Shown in pieces: positions 15,401 to 25,600 of a stretch of 64,000 bases of DNA (within the stretch, counting starts at the first letter, position 1; each line of letters begins with the position of its first letter). The notes under the pieces are model-generated. The model had not been told where the DNA came from. It did not search any database and was given only the letters and a program-made list of their open reading frames with translations. The position numbers and the translations under genes were made by a program. The stretch lies in contig NC_019872.2 in the NCBI RefSeq assembly GCF_002234675.1, positions 13,885,950-13,949,949 on the forward strand, given 5' to 3'. This DNA is from Oryzias latipes (lineage: Eukaryota > Chordata > Actinopteri > Beloniformes > Adrianichthyidae).

Positions 15401-18400
15401 GCTGGAGGACAGACAGACAGACAGAATGAAACTGAAGCTGCTTCTCCTTTAAACTAAACAGTTTTTTAAATGTTATTATTATTATCACTCAAGGAGCAAA
15501 GTCAACTATACAGTTGATCTACAGTGAAGTCATTGACTGACTTTTAATAACACTATCTCTGCATGCTGCACATGCATGGAAGGCTTCATTCCATGCTGCT
15601 ATTCTCTGCAGTTTGTCCTTGAAGTGATCCCTCTTTTCAAAGTAGGGCGATCGTAGGAGTGTGTGTGTGTTGCTTACACAACAAACAGTTGTCTGATAAA
15701 CTGCTACCTTGCTGTTTTTTTTCTTTTTTGTCATCATTTCTTTGCAAAGCTTAAAAATAATGTTGTTTTACTTGTTTACGGTGTCGTGTGCAGACACGTG
15801 GCCTCGATACACTCTTTCAATATATTTGAGCCCACACTTCCGATTGACCCACAGTGATTTACTGTTGTGTTGTTAGAGTGCTGTTATTTTACATGGCCTC
15901 ATTATTCCTGTGTCCTGAGCTGAAGGTTTTTTGTTTTTTTTAACTTTGGTTCACTCCCAAAATGCTTTGCTGTCTATTTAAATAGCTTAGGCCAGGCTGG
16001 TACTTTGCATCACTTTGTTCCTGCTTCTCCTCCAGACTTGTCATTCTGCGTGTGCACTCCCATGGCTTGGTGACCATTGATCTGCAGTGCTATGAAGAGG
16101 ATAATGCTGCACAGTTAGACAATGTAAGTCGGTGAATAGTTCAAATTTCTAACATGCAGCTCCACAGGGTATATTTTACATATGAAAGACTTGTGATGCA
16201 ACATTACAGTTATTAATAATAGACAATTGTGTTTATTAACTATTTTTTTCTAATAAAAACATACAAAAGAACCAGCATAATAGCTTTTTATGCGTGTTAT
16301 TTTACTGTATGAGATCAATTGAAACCAAGCTAAAGTTTTTGTGTCAGTAAGAGTCGTGGTTTACACTGGCTGTCACTAAGTGGATAATTCCTGACGAGGT
16401 GCACTTTATCATAACGGACAACGTGAAAGCCTGAACCGTCAGACACATGTCCTGCATGTTTTCTAACCAACCTGCCATTGAAGCTCCTTATTGGCTAAAC
16501 ACACCTGATCCAGGTAATCAACAGCAGATGAGGCAGGATTTCTGAAAAACCAGCAGGAGGTCGGCCCTCGAGGCCTGGAGTTTGACACCCCTGGTTTACG
16601 CCATCAACATGAATTCTGAATTCCATGATTCTGATATGGAGAAAACCAGGTTTATGCAACACATTACTAGAGTATTGTTTTTCATATAGACGCAAGGCTG
16701 CTTTTCTTTGCTTCAATCGTGTTACGGTATGTCAACACTGCATCTACCCCACCTGCTGTCATGATGGAATTAAAAGGAAGTGACCCACCTGAACATTTCT
16801 TTGGTTGCCCAAATACCCCCAATGTCACATAGACCAAACAAATGGTCTTTACAGCAAACTGTGTCTGAGTGTTGCTAGAAGAGACTGCTAAAATGTCTTG
16901 TTCTACATGTGCATCATTTAGAAAATCAGTTTTTTAGATGAATGAAAACAATGCATCAGTATTTGCTTGGAAAGCACAGGTAAAATAAATTCTGCAGACA
17001 TCTCTCATATGTGTTGACCTTAGTTGTTTTCTGTTTGCTTCCATCTCCCAGCTTTTGAATTCTCTGGAAAAGAAGTTAAAAGTGATTTTGAATGGAAACA
17101 TAGCAAGGACTAAAAAGTAAGTTCAATTATTGCCTCTTTGTGCTCAGACTTTTGGATGTTGTGCTGCACAAACATCTATAACGTTGTTTGCCGTTTCTTT
17201 GCAGGCTGCCACCTCTGGTGCGAGGAGCAGAAGTCGACAGATACTGGCCGACAGCTGATGGCAGACTGGTGGAGTACGATATCGACAAGGTGGTGTACGA
17301 AGAAGATTCTCCATACCAAAACATAAAGATATTGCACTCGAAGCAGTATGGAAACATCCTAGTGCTGGATGGCGACGTCAGTAAGTGTTTACAACATGTC
17401 AGTAAACAAAGGACGAAAAATGTAGGGGAAAAAATGATATAAAATTAATAGTAATTGAAATCAATTAGTAATTGAATGCAAAATGTTTTTTTTTCTTACA
17501 GATCTGGCAGAGAGTGATTATGCCTACACCCAGGCTATTACAGGGAACGGGAAAGAGAATTATGCTGGGAAAGAGGTTCTGATATTAGGAGGAGGAGACG
17601 GAGGGATCCTTGCTGAGTTGGTCAAACATAAGCCAAAGATGATCACTATGGTGGAGATATCCTTCATGGCGTCGGGTCAAGTGATACTAATGTTTGTGAT
17701 CCTCTAATTCAGTGTAACTTTATATCGGTGGCCAGTTTTATAAATCAAATAATTGGTGTTTTCTTCTTAGCGTTTCATAGTCGTGCTGAAGTCTGTTGCT
17801 TCACACAGTGTACTGGGTAATGACAGTTTCTAAAATGTTTCCAATTATCTAAACCTAAAAACCTTTTCCCTAACTAAGCGTTTACATTGACCAGAAGGTG
17901 ATAGATGGGTGCAAGACGCACATGAGAAAAACCTGTGGAAACATCCTGGACACCTTGAGGGGAGACTGCTATCAGGTAACGCTTAGTTATTATTTGTTTG
18001 CACTTGTGATGTATTTTGTAATTATAGCACAGTTTGAAAATAAATAAAAAAATTTAGCCCCTTGAGACACCTGTGTTTTAACATTGGGCTACATAAATAA
18101 AACTGAATTGAATTTAAATGCAAACAAAAAGGGAATCGCGTTAAACTCTGTTTTAATCAAGCTTTAAGTCTTTTGTTGTTTTTTTTTGTTCGTGTGGGAT
18201 TTTTCAACATCTCTATAAAGAATAAGGAAGCTGCAACTTGTCATGTTCTTGAATTACAGATATTTATTGAAGACTGTGTTCCCCTGCTAAAGAAATATGT
18301 CCGGGAAGGCAGGACATTTGATTACGTAATAAATGACCTCACTGCAATCCCAATATCCACATCGCCAGAGGAAGGTTGTTTTATTTATTTATTTATTTAT

Positions 18401-19549
18401 TTATTTATTTTTTTAAATCAGTTGTCATTGTATCACATTTGTATATTAGAAAGACATGTTTGTTGACTTTTTTTTTGTGTGTGTATATCTAGATTCTACA
18501 TGGGAGTTCCTTCGTCTCATTTTAGACCTGTCAATTCGTGTCCTACATCCAAAGGGAAAATATTTCACACAGGTGAGAAAAATAATTCATTTTTTGCTTC
18601 TCATCTTTTGTCCTTATTATGTTCCTCATTTTATTTTAAAACATTATATACGTGCTGAATAAAGAATTCTAATGACACATTTTTAGTTGAACCTCAATCG
18701 GTGAATAAACTACCTACTTAAAAATGAATTAACACCTTTATTACATCAAAATATTACAAAATTAGTAGCTGCTTCGTTTTTCCTAAAAACATTAACAATT
18801 TATTATTAAAAAAAAAAGGATTTGTTCTGACCAGACTTTTACTGCCTATACTCTGCTGCCTTCTGGTGGTTACTTGGGGCAGTGTGGTAGAGGTGGGCGG
18901 GGCTTCACAGAGCAGACTCTAATTTGAGCTGTACCCACTGACTGTACATGAGAACTGGACTCAGTGACTCCTCCCCCTTCGTGTTCCAAACAGGAAGTAC
19001 CTGCTGGTTCGAAAAAAAAATAAACCATGGACTTCTTTTGAGAAATAAACAGCTAGTATTCAGTCATTATATTTGTCAGAATAACCATTCTTTTTAATCC
19101 TTATTTTTGTCAAGATATTTTTCTGTACTTGCATGTTATTCATGTTATAAACTGGTCAGTCTCTGCCTCAATGAAAGTATGTGGTCTCAAGTCGAACTCC
19201 TGAGCCCGCTCTCAAGTTTTTTTTTATTTTTATCTTCAGTTTTGACTAAAGCAAGAAGCCTAATAGCGTGTTCGTTCTGACTTTAACTCTGGTGTCCTCA
19301 ATCACCGGTACTCAGGGTAATAGTGCAAATCTGACTGAAGCACTGAGTCTGTACGAGGAGCAGCTGGGAAAACTCTCATGTCCCGTGGACTTCCATAAAC
19401 AGGTGGTGTGTGTGCCCTCCTACCTGGAGCAGTATCCTTTAAATAAGCCCCACATGTTTATTGGTACAAATGATACTTGTTTTTTGGATGCGTGTGTTCC
19501 TTCATCTTATTGAATCAGATGGGTTTTCTACACAGCATGGAAGAAGTAA
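12459..19549 (+). CDS. sms: Spermine synthase
   Basis: It transfers an aminopropyl group from decarboxylated S-adenosylmethionine to spermidine, making spermine in the cytosol. Eleven exons give 360 aa (human about 366): 12459-12504, 13908-14028, 16036-16123, 17052-17116, 17205-17380, 17502-17656, 17886-17975, 18260-18374, 18493-18572, 19316-19431 and 19519-19549. The protein starts [13 protein letters not shown]. An N-terminal AdoMetDC-like domain (about residues 1-110) is followed by the spermidine-synthase fold: [16 protein letters not shown], the glycine-rich cofactor loop [17 protein letters not shown] with the acidic residue expected to hold the cofactor, and [14 protein letters not shown] with the conserved Asp. 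The C-terminus is [13 protein letters not shown], a few residues shorter than human. Introns 17657-17885 and 19432-19518 look U12-type. It converges with adgrg2. Confidence 0.96.
14519..14533. repeat. Poly-C tract in sms intron 2
   Basis: A homopolymer C run of about 13-15 bases. It is a likely assembly or slippage hotspot with no recognised function. Confidence 0.8.
16490..16592. repeat. Dispersed repeat fragment with a hAT-like end
   Basis: The right end is GAGTTTGACACCCCTG, the same kind of terminus as the hAT-like element at 21064-21419. No matching left end or target duplication was found, so this is probably a partial copy in sms intron 3. Confidence 0.4.
17657..17885 (+). other. U12-type AT-AC intron of sms
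   Basis: The donor is ATATCCTT directly after GTG GAG, a perfect minor-spliceosome AT-AC donor. Near the 3' end TTCCCTAAC (17866-17874) matches the U12 branch consensus TTCCTTAAC at 8 of 9 positions, about 12 nt before the AC at 17884-17885. Only this boundary keeps the frame and gives the conserved VEI-DQ junction; no AG acceptor fits. Confidence 0.9.
18375..18418. repeat. (TTTA)n microsatellite directly after an sms donor
   Basis: About eight TTTA units begin right behind the donor GGTTGT of exon 18260-18374. The donor itself is weak. Confidence 0.75.
18945..19217 (+). repeat. Uncharacterised dispersed repeat, copy 1 (sms intron 9)
   Basis: The words CGTGTTCCAA, GGAAGTACCTGCTGGTTC, TCAGTCATT, TATTTGTCAGAATAACCA, CAATGAAAGTATGT and TCCTGAGCC recur in the same order at 25032-25331. 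I see no coding capacity, so it may be SINE- or MITE-like. Confidence 0.65.
19432..19518 (+). other. Probable U12-type GT-AG intron of sms (last intron, 87 bp)
   Basis: The donor GTATCCTTT matches the U12 GT-subtype consensus. TTCCTTCAT (19497-19505) fits the branch consensus at 7 of 9 positions, with its A 14 nt before the terminal AG. The junction yields YLEQ-WVFYT as in the family. Confidence 0.8.
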
Positions 19550-20415
19550 AGACTTTCGTTCTGAGGATTTTTCCAGCAGCTGAAATGTAAACGCGTGGAA
19601 GGATTTTTTTTTTTTTTTAAATGTCTCCTGTAGTTCCAAAGATGTTGATGGTCATGTCAACACAAAAAATGTAAGCTAAAAAGATTTAGTTCTGACTTGT
19701 CCATTCTCTTCCTTTTAACCTGGTTCTCGTTTTAGCGGGCTCCATGCCCTCTCTACTCCAAAATCCATACTCAGACTGCCTCTTCCTCTTCTTCCCGATG
19801 TTTTAGTTGTGTTTTAAATTTGTTGCTTTAAAAGTGTATTTCAATTTTGTCTATATTTTATATGTTCATTTGCTTGTGCTTTGAAGAAACTGTTAATGTT
19901 GATACACTGATTTGAAACACTGATGATATGTTGTAGCTTAATTTACTCTAGATCTGTGACTGCTTTTTCTTTTCTCTTCATGTTGAGCTTTTAGGTTTAC
20001 CTGACGTGATGCTTTTAAGCTTGATTTTTGTTACTGCTACCAAAATGTGAGCTTCCTGTTCCAGGATTGTCCTGAGGTGGTGTGATCCTGCCGTCTGAGG
20101 CTTAAAGTGTTCAAGTCCATAAAAAAAAAAAAATTAAAATTAAAAAAAGGGAAACATCAGACACAGTAAGGCCACACATGTCCTTGTGTGGTTTTTATGT
20201 TCTTTTTTTCTTGGCACCTTTGATTCCTCCTGATGTTGTGATTGAATTAGGTGCATGTAAAGGACGGTGAATGAAGCTTGCTTATGTATACAGATACCAG
20301 CACAATTGAAAGACCCTGCAGGACATTTATTTATTCATTAAAGTTTCACTAAATGCTGTTCTGTTCTACTTCAAGTTTTGTGAACATCTGAAATAAAACT
20401 GTCCTAAGTAGAAAA
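19550..20415 (+). other. sms 3' UTR
   Basis: Non-coding sequence after TAA, with AATAAA at 20392-20397 as the likely polyadenylation signal. Confidence 0.5.
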
Positions 20416-20949
20416 GGTTGAAGTGTTGGACTTTACTGCGTAAAACAAATTTCATATGGAAAATGTTCATGTGCCAATTTACTGTGTGAAGTTTAAAATA
20501 TTTTTATTTGTATTACAATCAAACGATAACAAACGATTGCTACACTAAAGGCTAAACTCACACTTGCAAGACAAAAAAAAGAAATAAAAGATCATTAAAA
20601 GTAACTCGTGAGTACATCAGGCAAATAAATACTTTGATTACTAAGAATTAGTTTTTAGGTATACATTTTTAATGTATATTTTGTTTTTTATTAGAAAAGA
20701 CCATATTTTAACTTTTTTTTTTTTGCTAATCTGAGTTTCAGTCATTTATATTTATCCATTAAGACCCCAGCTAGTATTTGAGCTAATCCTCTAAATATGT
20801 GGGCTTCAGTTAAGGAAATCCTTAGCTGTAACAATGCAGAACACGTTTTTTTTAATGGACATTTGTTATATCTGGAGATCTTGCCTCTTTCCAGTTTTCC
20901 AGGTATTATCTTGGATCATTTTATTGTACAGGAGCAGGATGTCCAAGAT

Positions 20950-21480
20950 TAGAATGATGTGTTCTCCCTACCATGACAAAGGTGGGAAGATTTCATGTAA
21001 TCCATGGACACCAGTGAAGATCACAAATCATTGAAGAAAACAGGTTCAGAGCACTGTCTAGTGCACATGTGTCAAACTCAAGGCCCAGGGGCCAAAATTG
21101 GCCCTCCATGTCATTTTCTGTGGCCCACGAGAGCATAAAAGCTTTCAAATTCTTAAAATAAAAATGTGTGTGTATTTATTCATATCTAGGGGGAATTGGA
21201 CTTGAAATATCAGATTGACCAACTATACATTAGGACTTAAACACTGTCCATATAACCTAACCTGACAGAATCAAATGTAAAAGAATTTATGCTAGAGTAA
21301 CAAGCAAAGATGTTTTTTTTTTCCATTACATTTATTGACATGTATAAGTTAGATCTGGCCCTTTGAGGACAGCCGCTATGCTGATTTGGCCCTCAGTGAA
21401 AATTAGTTTGACACCCCTGGTCTAGTGGGTCTAGATGACCCAACTCCCAACGTTAAAGTGCCTAGGATAGCAAAAGGGTT
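20950..21480 (+). mobile_element. piggyBac-like MITE, interrupted copy
   Basis: Two blocks, 20950-21063 and 21428-21480, are collinear with the inverted copy at 38826-39040 (GTTCTCCCTACCATGACAAA, GTAATCCATGGACACCAGTG, GTGGGTCTAGATGACCCAAC, CCTAGGATAGCA). The left terminal repeat has decayed. The interruption is the hAT-like element at 21064-21419. Confidence 0.75.
21064..21419. mobile_element. hAT-like non-autonomous element with 8-bp target duplication
   Basis: The 356-bp element starts CACATGTGTCAAACT and ends AGTTTGACACCCCTG; these ends are inverted repeats matching at 12 of 15 positions. It is flanked by the direct repeat GTCTAGTG (21056-21063 and 21420-21427). The related MITE copy near 38880 carries GTCTAGTG once and no insert, that is, the empty site. 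An 8-bp duplication is the hallmark of hAT transposition. There is no coding capacity. Confidence 0.85.
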
Positions 21481-21999
21481 GCAAAAAAAGCTCAAACTGA
21501 CATGCAATACTACTTCCAGCCAGAAGATGACGCACCATCACCTTGCAAAAACATTCAGACATTGAACGACTGAAGCTGTTATGAAGCAAAGATCAGTTTA
21601 ACCAAATAAATATTCAGAGATTAATCTGCAACCAGTCTTTAAACTTTTAAAGGAATGGACAGCATTTATTTATTTAGAGCAGCTGATGTCTGGCTTTTAC
21701 TCTGTGTCAGGCATGGAATAGGTGAGTTAGTTTCCTAAATGCCCCATCTAAACACATTTTCAGAAGAACAATTTTCAGCTACACACAACCAACTTCTTTA
21801 ATAACAAACTGGATTGTCACCATAAGTCATTTCCAGATTTTTCACTTTTTGGAACAACTATGCAGAACAAGGATACAGTGAGTTCCTCATTAGTTCCCCT
21901 TTGGTTTTCATTAAAAATAATGTCCCCAAATGAGAAGCTTTTGTATATATGAGACCTGTCAAGGTGGTAAATGGTGCATACCCATGCTTTTCTACATTC

Positions 22000-22145
22000 G
22001 TTAAGGTCAAAAGTGCTTTACAGTTACCAGTTCCATTCACCAATGCACACACATTCACACGCTAATGGTGGCAGAGCTGCCATGCTATGACATCCAGACC
22101 ACAAGGAGCCATGTGGGGGTTCAGTGTCTTGCCCAAGGGCACTTT
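22000..22145. repeat. Teleost dispersed repeat fragment
   Basis: The words AAGTGCTTTACAG, CATTCACCAATGCACACACA, GGTTCAGTGTCTTGCCCAAG and GGCACTTTGA are familiar from an abundant fish repeat. Family not assigned. Confidence 0.55.
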
Positions 22146-22623
22146 GAAACAAATAATTTGTTTCCTTGAGCAGGTGTTAAAGGTCACAAACCAAACAAGC
22201 AGGTCCTGGTCTGTTAAAAACGAGGGCCTCAGTTAACTTGATAATGAACCACGTTTAGAGAGGATAAGACAACACAAATGGTAGATCAAACTGTCTTTAC
22301 TAAACTATCTTAATCTAAAAGTGTCCAACATGTAGAAAATATCTTACAAACTCCATAAATACTTTATTTTTTGTGTATAAAAAAAAACATTGGTAACAAA
22401 ACTGTACAAAGTCATCAATGTAGATAAATTTGCATTTTGAGAAAAACAACTTTGATTTTGTACAAAATAAGCTTTCTGCCCTCCTTCTCCTTACATTGTG
22501 TTGGGGTAGTACATGACGGACATAGAAACTCAATCAATTATCATTTAGCAAACATACAAGTAATTTAATTTACATTTATTTTGAAGGACAGCCCTTTGGT
22601 CAGATGGTTTTCCTGATTGTCCA

Positions 22624-25600
22624 TCATGAGTCTTGGTTTCTGTATTGCCTGTTGATTTCATTGAGGACAACATCCATGCTTGGATCTTCATCAGCTGTGA
22701 TAATGTGGTCATCGAATGGACTGCCTGCAATGCAACACTGTTGTGAATACCTCATCAAATCATAAAGTGAGTCAATTATGCTTGGATCTTTTGAAGGGAT
22801 GTCACTGGGGGTGCCTCCCCTTCCACTTACTGATGCCATTTGTCTGGTCTGAAGCTTTGCTGACCAAGCGAGAAGACATGGGCGAGCCTTGGACACGTGA
22901 CAATTTTGAGGAGTGAAAAGACGCTATTTTGGATGTGGAGAGGTTCCTGACATTCTTCTTTGTGGCACTGTGGCTCCACTCTGTAAGGAGAAATGGAAAA
23001 TTTTTTAAAACTTAAAAAGGTACAAATCATATTTACTATCATGGAAGAGAAATGCTTTGAAAGGGCAGGAGTACACATAACAGAAGCATTTATAAAGTTA
23101 CATGATAACTTGTTTGTAAGACTGGAATCATTTAATGTGAAGCGAAAATGTTTCACCTGAGTTTTCTGAATGCCTCAGTTTCCCACAGCAGAGGTGGGCG
23201 CTCCACTGCCTCCTCACACTTTCCTTCATTGCACAGTGGAACACAAAAATAAAGAAACCTGAAAAATAAGAGTTTTTTTTTTATTTAAATTTAAAATAGA
23301 CACAAACCTAAGCAACAAGCAATAAAGGATGTGAAATAGATGGAACAGCTGATGCATCAAAGGGAAATTCTTGCACAAATAAGTTCAAATGGTCATTTTT
23401 ACTAAAATAATTAACCAAAACAATTTTCTTGTGGTGTAACAAACCAGAGTATATAACTTTTAACCTTCTTTTTTTCCTGTAATTACTGATTTATATCCCC
23501 CTCACCTTGCAGGGAGTTAAAAATGGCAAAGAGATACATGAAGGCCAGGTTGACAGGACCCCAGGCGAAAAAGGCAAAGCCCCAAGTGAGGCCTAGCAGG
23601 AAAGTAATTCCTGTGACGCTCCGCAAATCCTGCAGTGTGGAGCGGTGCTGGTTGTTTTGAGGGTTCTGCCTTTTTATCCGCTGCAGTTGGACCAGGACGA
23701 TGATCATCATGGAAAAGTTAAAGATGAAAATAACACAGAAGTAGGCCACCACGGCTACGTAGAAAGCAATGTCGTTCTTCAACCAGCAGCTGGGAAAACA
23801 GTATGGAAGATATTAATGCATTAGTGAGATTGTATTTATGATTAAATTATGTTTTTTCAGTGAGAAAGTCTGAGGACTCACAATTCATCACTAGTGCCGT
23901 CTGTATATTTGCCATAAGACACTTGACCGTAGTTCTCGACATCAATTGCGATGACAATAATAACAACAACCATGGGAACACCCCATCCAACTGCTGAAAA
24001 CTTTAGCAAGTAGTGTCGTATGTGGCTGTTGAAGACTTTCACAAGAGCCATGTACATGTGGACGCCTTCCAGTCCCATCCAAGTGAAGGACGCCAGCAGG
24101 AAGTAGTGAAGAAACCAGGCAGTGGAAGTGCATAGGCCCACTGCGTCTGTGTAGAGCGCCAGCCACGCGTCCACCAGGAACACCAGGTTGAGCAGCAGCA
24201 GAGCAAAGCACAAGTGGATCAGGATTTTGGATGGTATGTCTTTGCGTAATTTCCTGTAAAATCAAATAGTTCAGAAGGATCAAAACCGTGATGCTTTTAT
24301 GTAGATGATATGCAACTTTACATCAGATCTGAACATTGTGACTTCAAACAAAACCACAACACACCAACTCACTCAAAGAGCAGGTAGGTGAGGAGAGTGA
24401 AGGCCAAGAAGACGGCAGAAATTCCACATCCAATGTATGTGATGAAGGTGAGGATGGTGTTCTGAACAGCACTGATTGAATTTTGTCTAGAGAGGTCCTG
24501 TTGGAGAAAATATGGAAAACAGTGTTTGTTTCCTTTCAAAAACACCAAAAGTAAAAATGAATTACAAGAATGTGATGGATGATCATTACCAGCAGGATAG
24601 CAAAACTGGTCAAATGGTTGCAGCTGCAAGTTGTGTTATCCTTTGTCGTGTTTTGAACAAAGCAACCATTTGAATTCCAACCGCCTGATTGACCTGCAGG
24701 TAGATGACAAAGTTCAATCATAAGTGTTTACACATTGACTTGTTCATATTTACTGAATACCAGTTGAAAGAAAACTTACTGTTTAGTGTAAAATCCCAGA
24801 AAACACATGTTGCCACAAAATTAGCCTGCAATGAGGAAAAAGACTCAAGTTTATCTTAGTTTGAAGTGTGCAAACAAATTCTGCAATATTATTGTTCAAC
24901 TTTTTGATTTAAAAAGAAAATATGTCAAAGTACTGTAGAGTCATTTTTGGTTTTGGAAGATAAATTGGGAAATAAGCCTAAAACATTTTTGACATCATGC
25001 ATGACATCTATTTTCAATTTTGTCATGGACTATTAACTGTAAGAGAACTGAGTGCCCCCCCGTGTTCCAAAAAAGGAAGTATCTGCTGGTTCCAAGAAGC
25101 CAAAATTAGCAAAGAAGCCAGTTATTACTCAGTCATTCTATTTGTCAGAATAACCAGCCCTGCTACATTTTTCTCTTACTAATCTTGGTTTTTTTTTCTC
25201 GTTTTCTTTTTGTGTGTAATGCAGGTTATTTAAGTTATAACAAGCCAATCAGATGCCTCAATAAAAGTATGTCTTCTTACGTCAAAACGTTTGATTAACA
25301 GATTCTCCTGAGCCTGCATGCTTTCAAGTGGTAGGGCTGTGGCCTTCAAACAATTGTCCCTCTGCTTCATTGCCACAGAAATGTTGACTCAAACTGACTC
25401 AGACCAATCACTGGTAACCGGTGATGTCTGGCTCCAACATGGCAGCGTCCATATATCACAAAAATGTGGCGACTGAATTGATTTAATTTCATTGAATCTG
25501 GAAGTAAACTATTTTCTACTTGTGACTTTACACTAAGTCAGTCTTGTTTTCATATACAGTCAAAAATAAAGGCATCCTTGAAATGATGAATTTGAGTCCT

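Larger units (their letters stand above)
20416..22263. other. Spacer between converging sms and adgrg2
   Basis: Apart from the MITE/hAT pair and the repeat at 22000-22145 nothing was recognised. The 3' UTR of adgrg2 probably ends in the part from about 22260 to 22623; TTTATT (AATAAA on the minus strand) occurs near 22367 and 22575. Confidence 0.4.

Noticed and set aside
22725-22830. Read-through of the last adgrg2 intron to give a longer tail including [15 protein letters not shown]
   Set aside because: The frame entering from the upstream exon hits TGA within about 40 bases; splicing GTAAGT to TTGCATTGCAG restores phase and joins the conserved-looking end.
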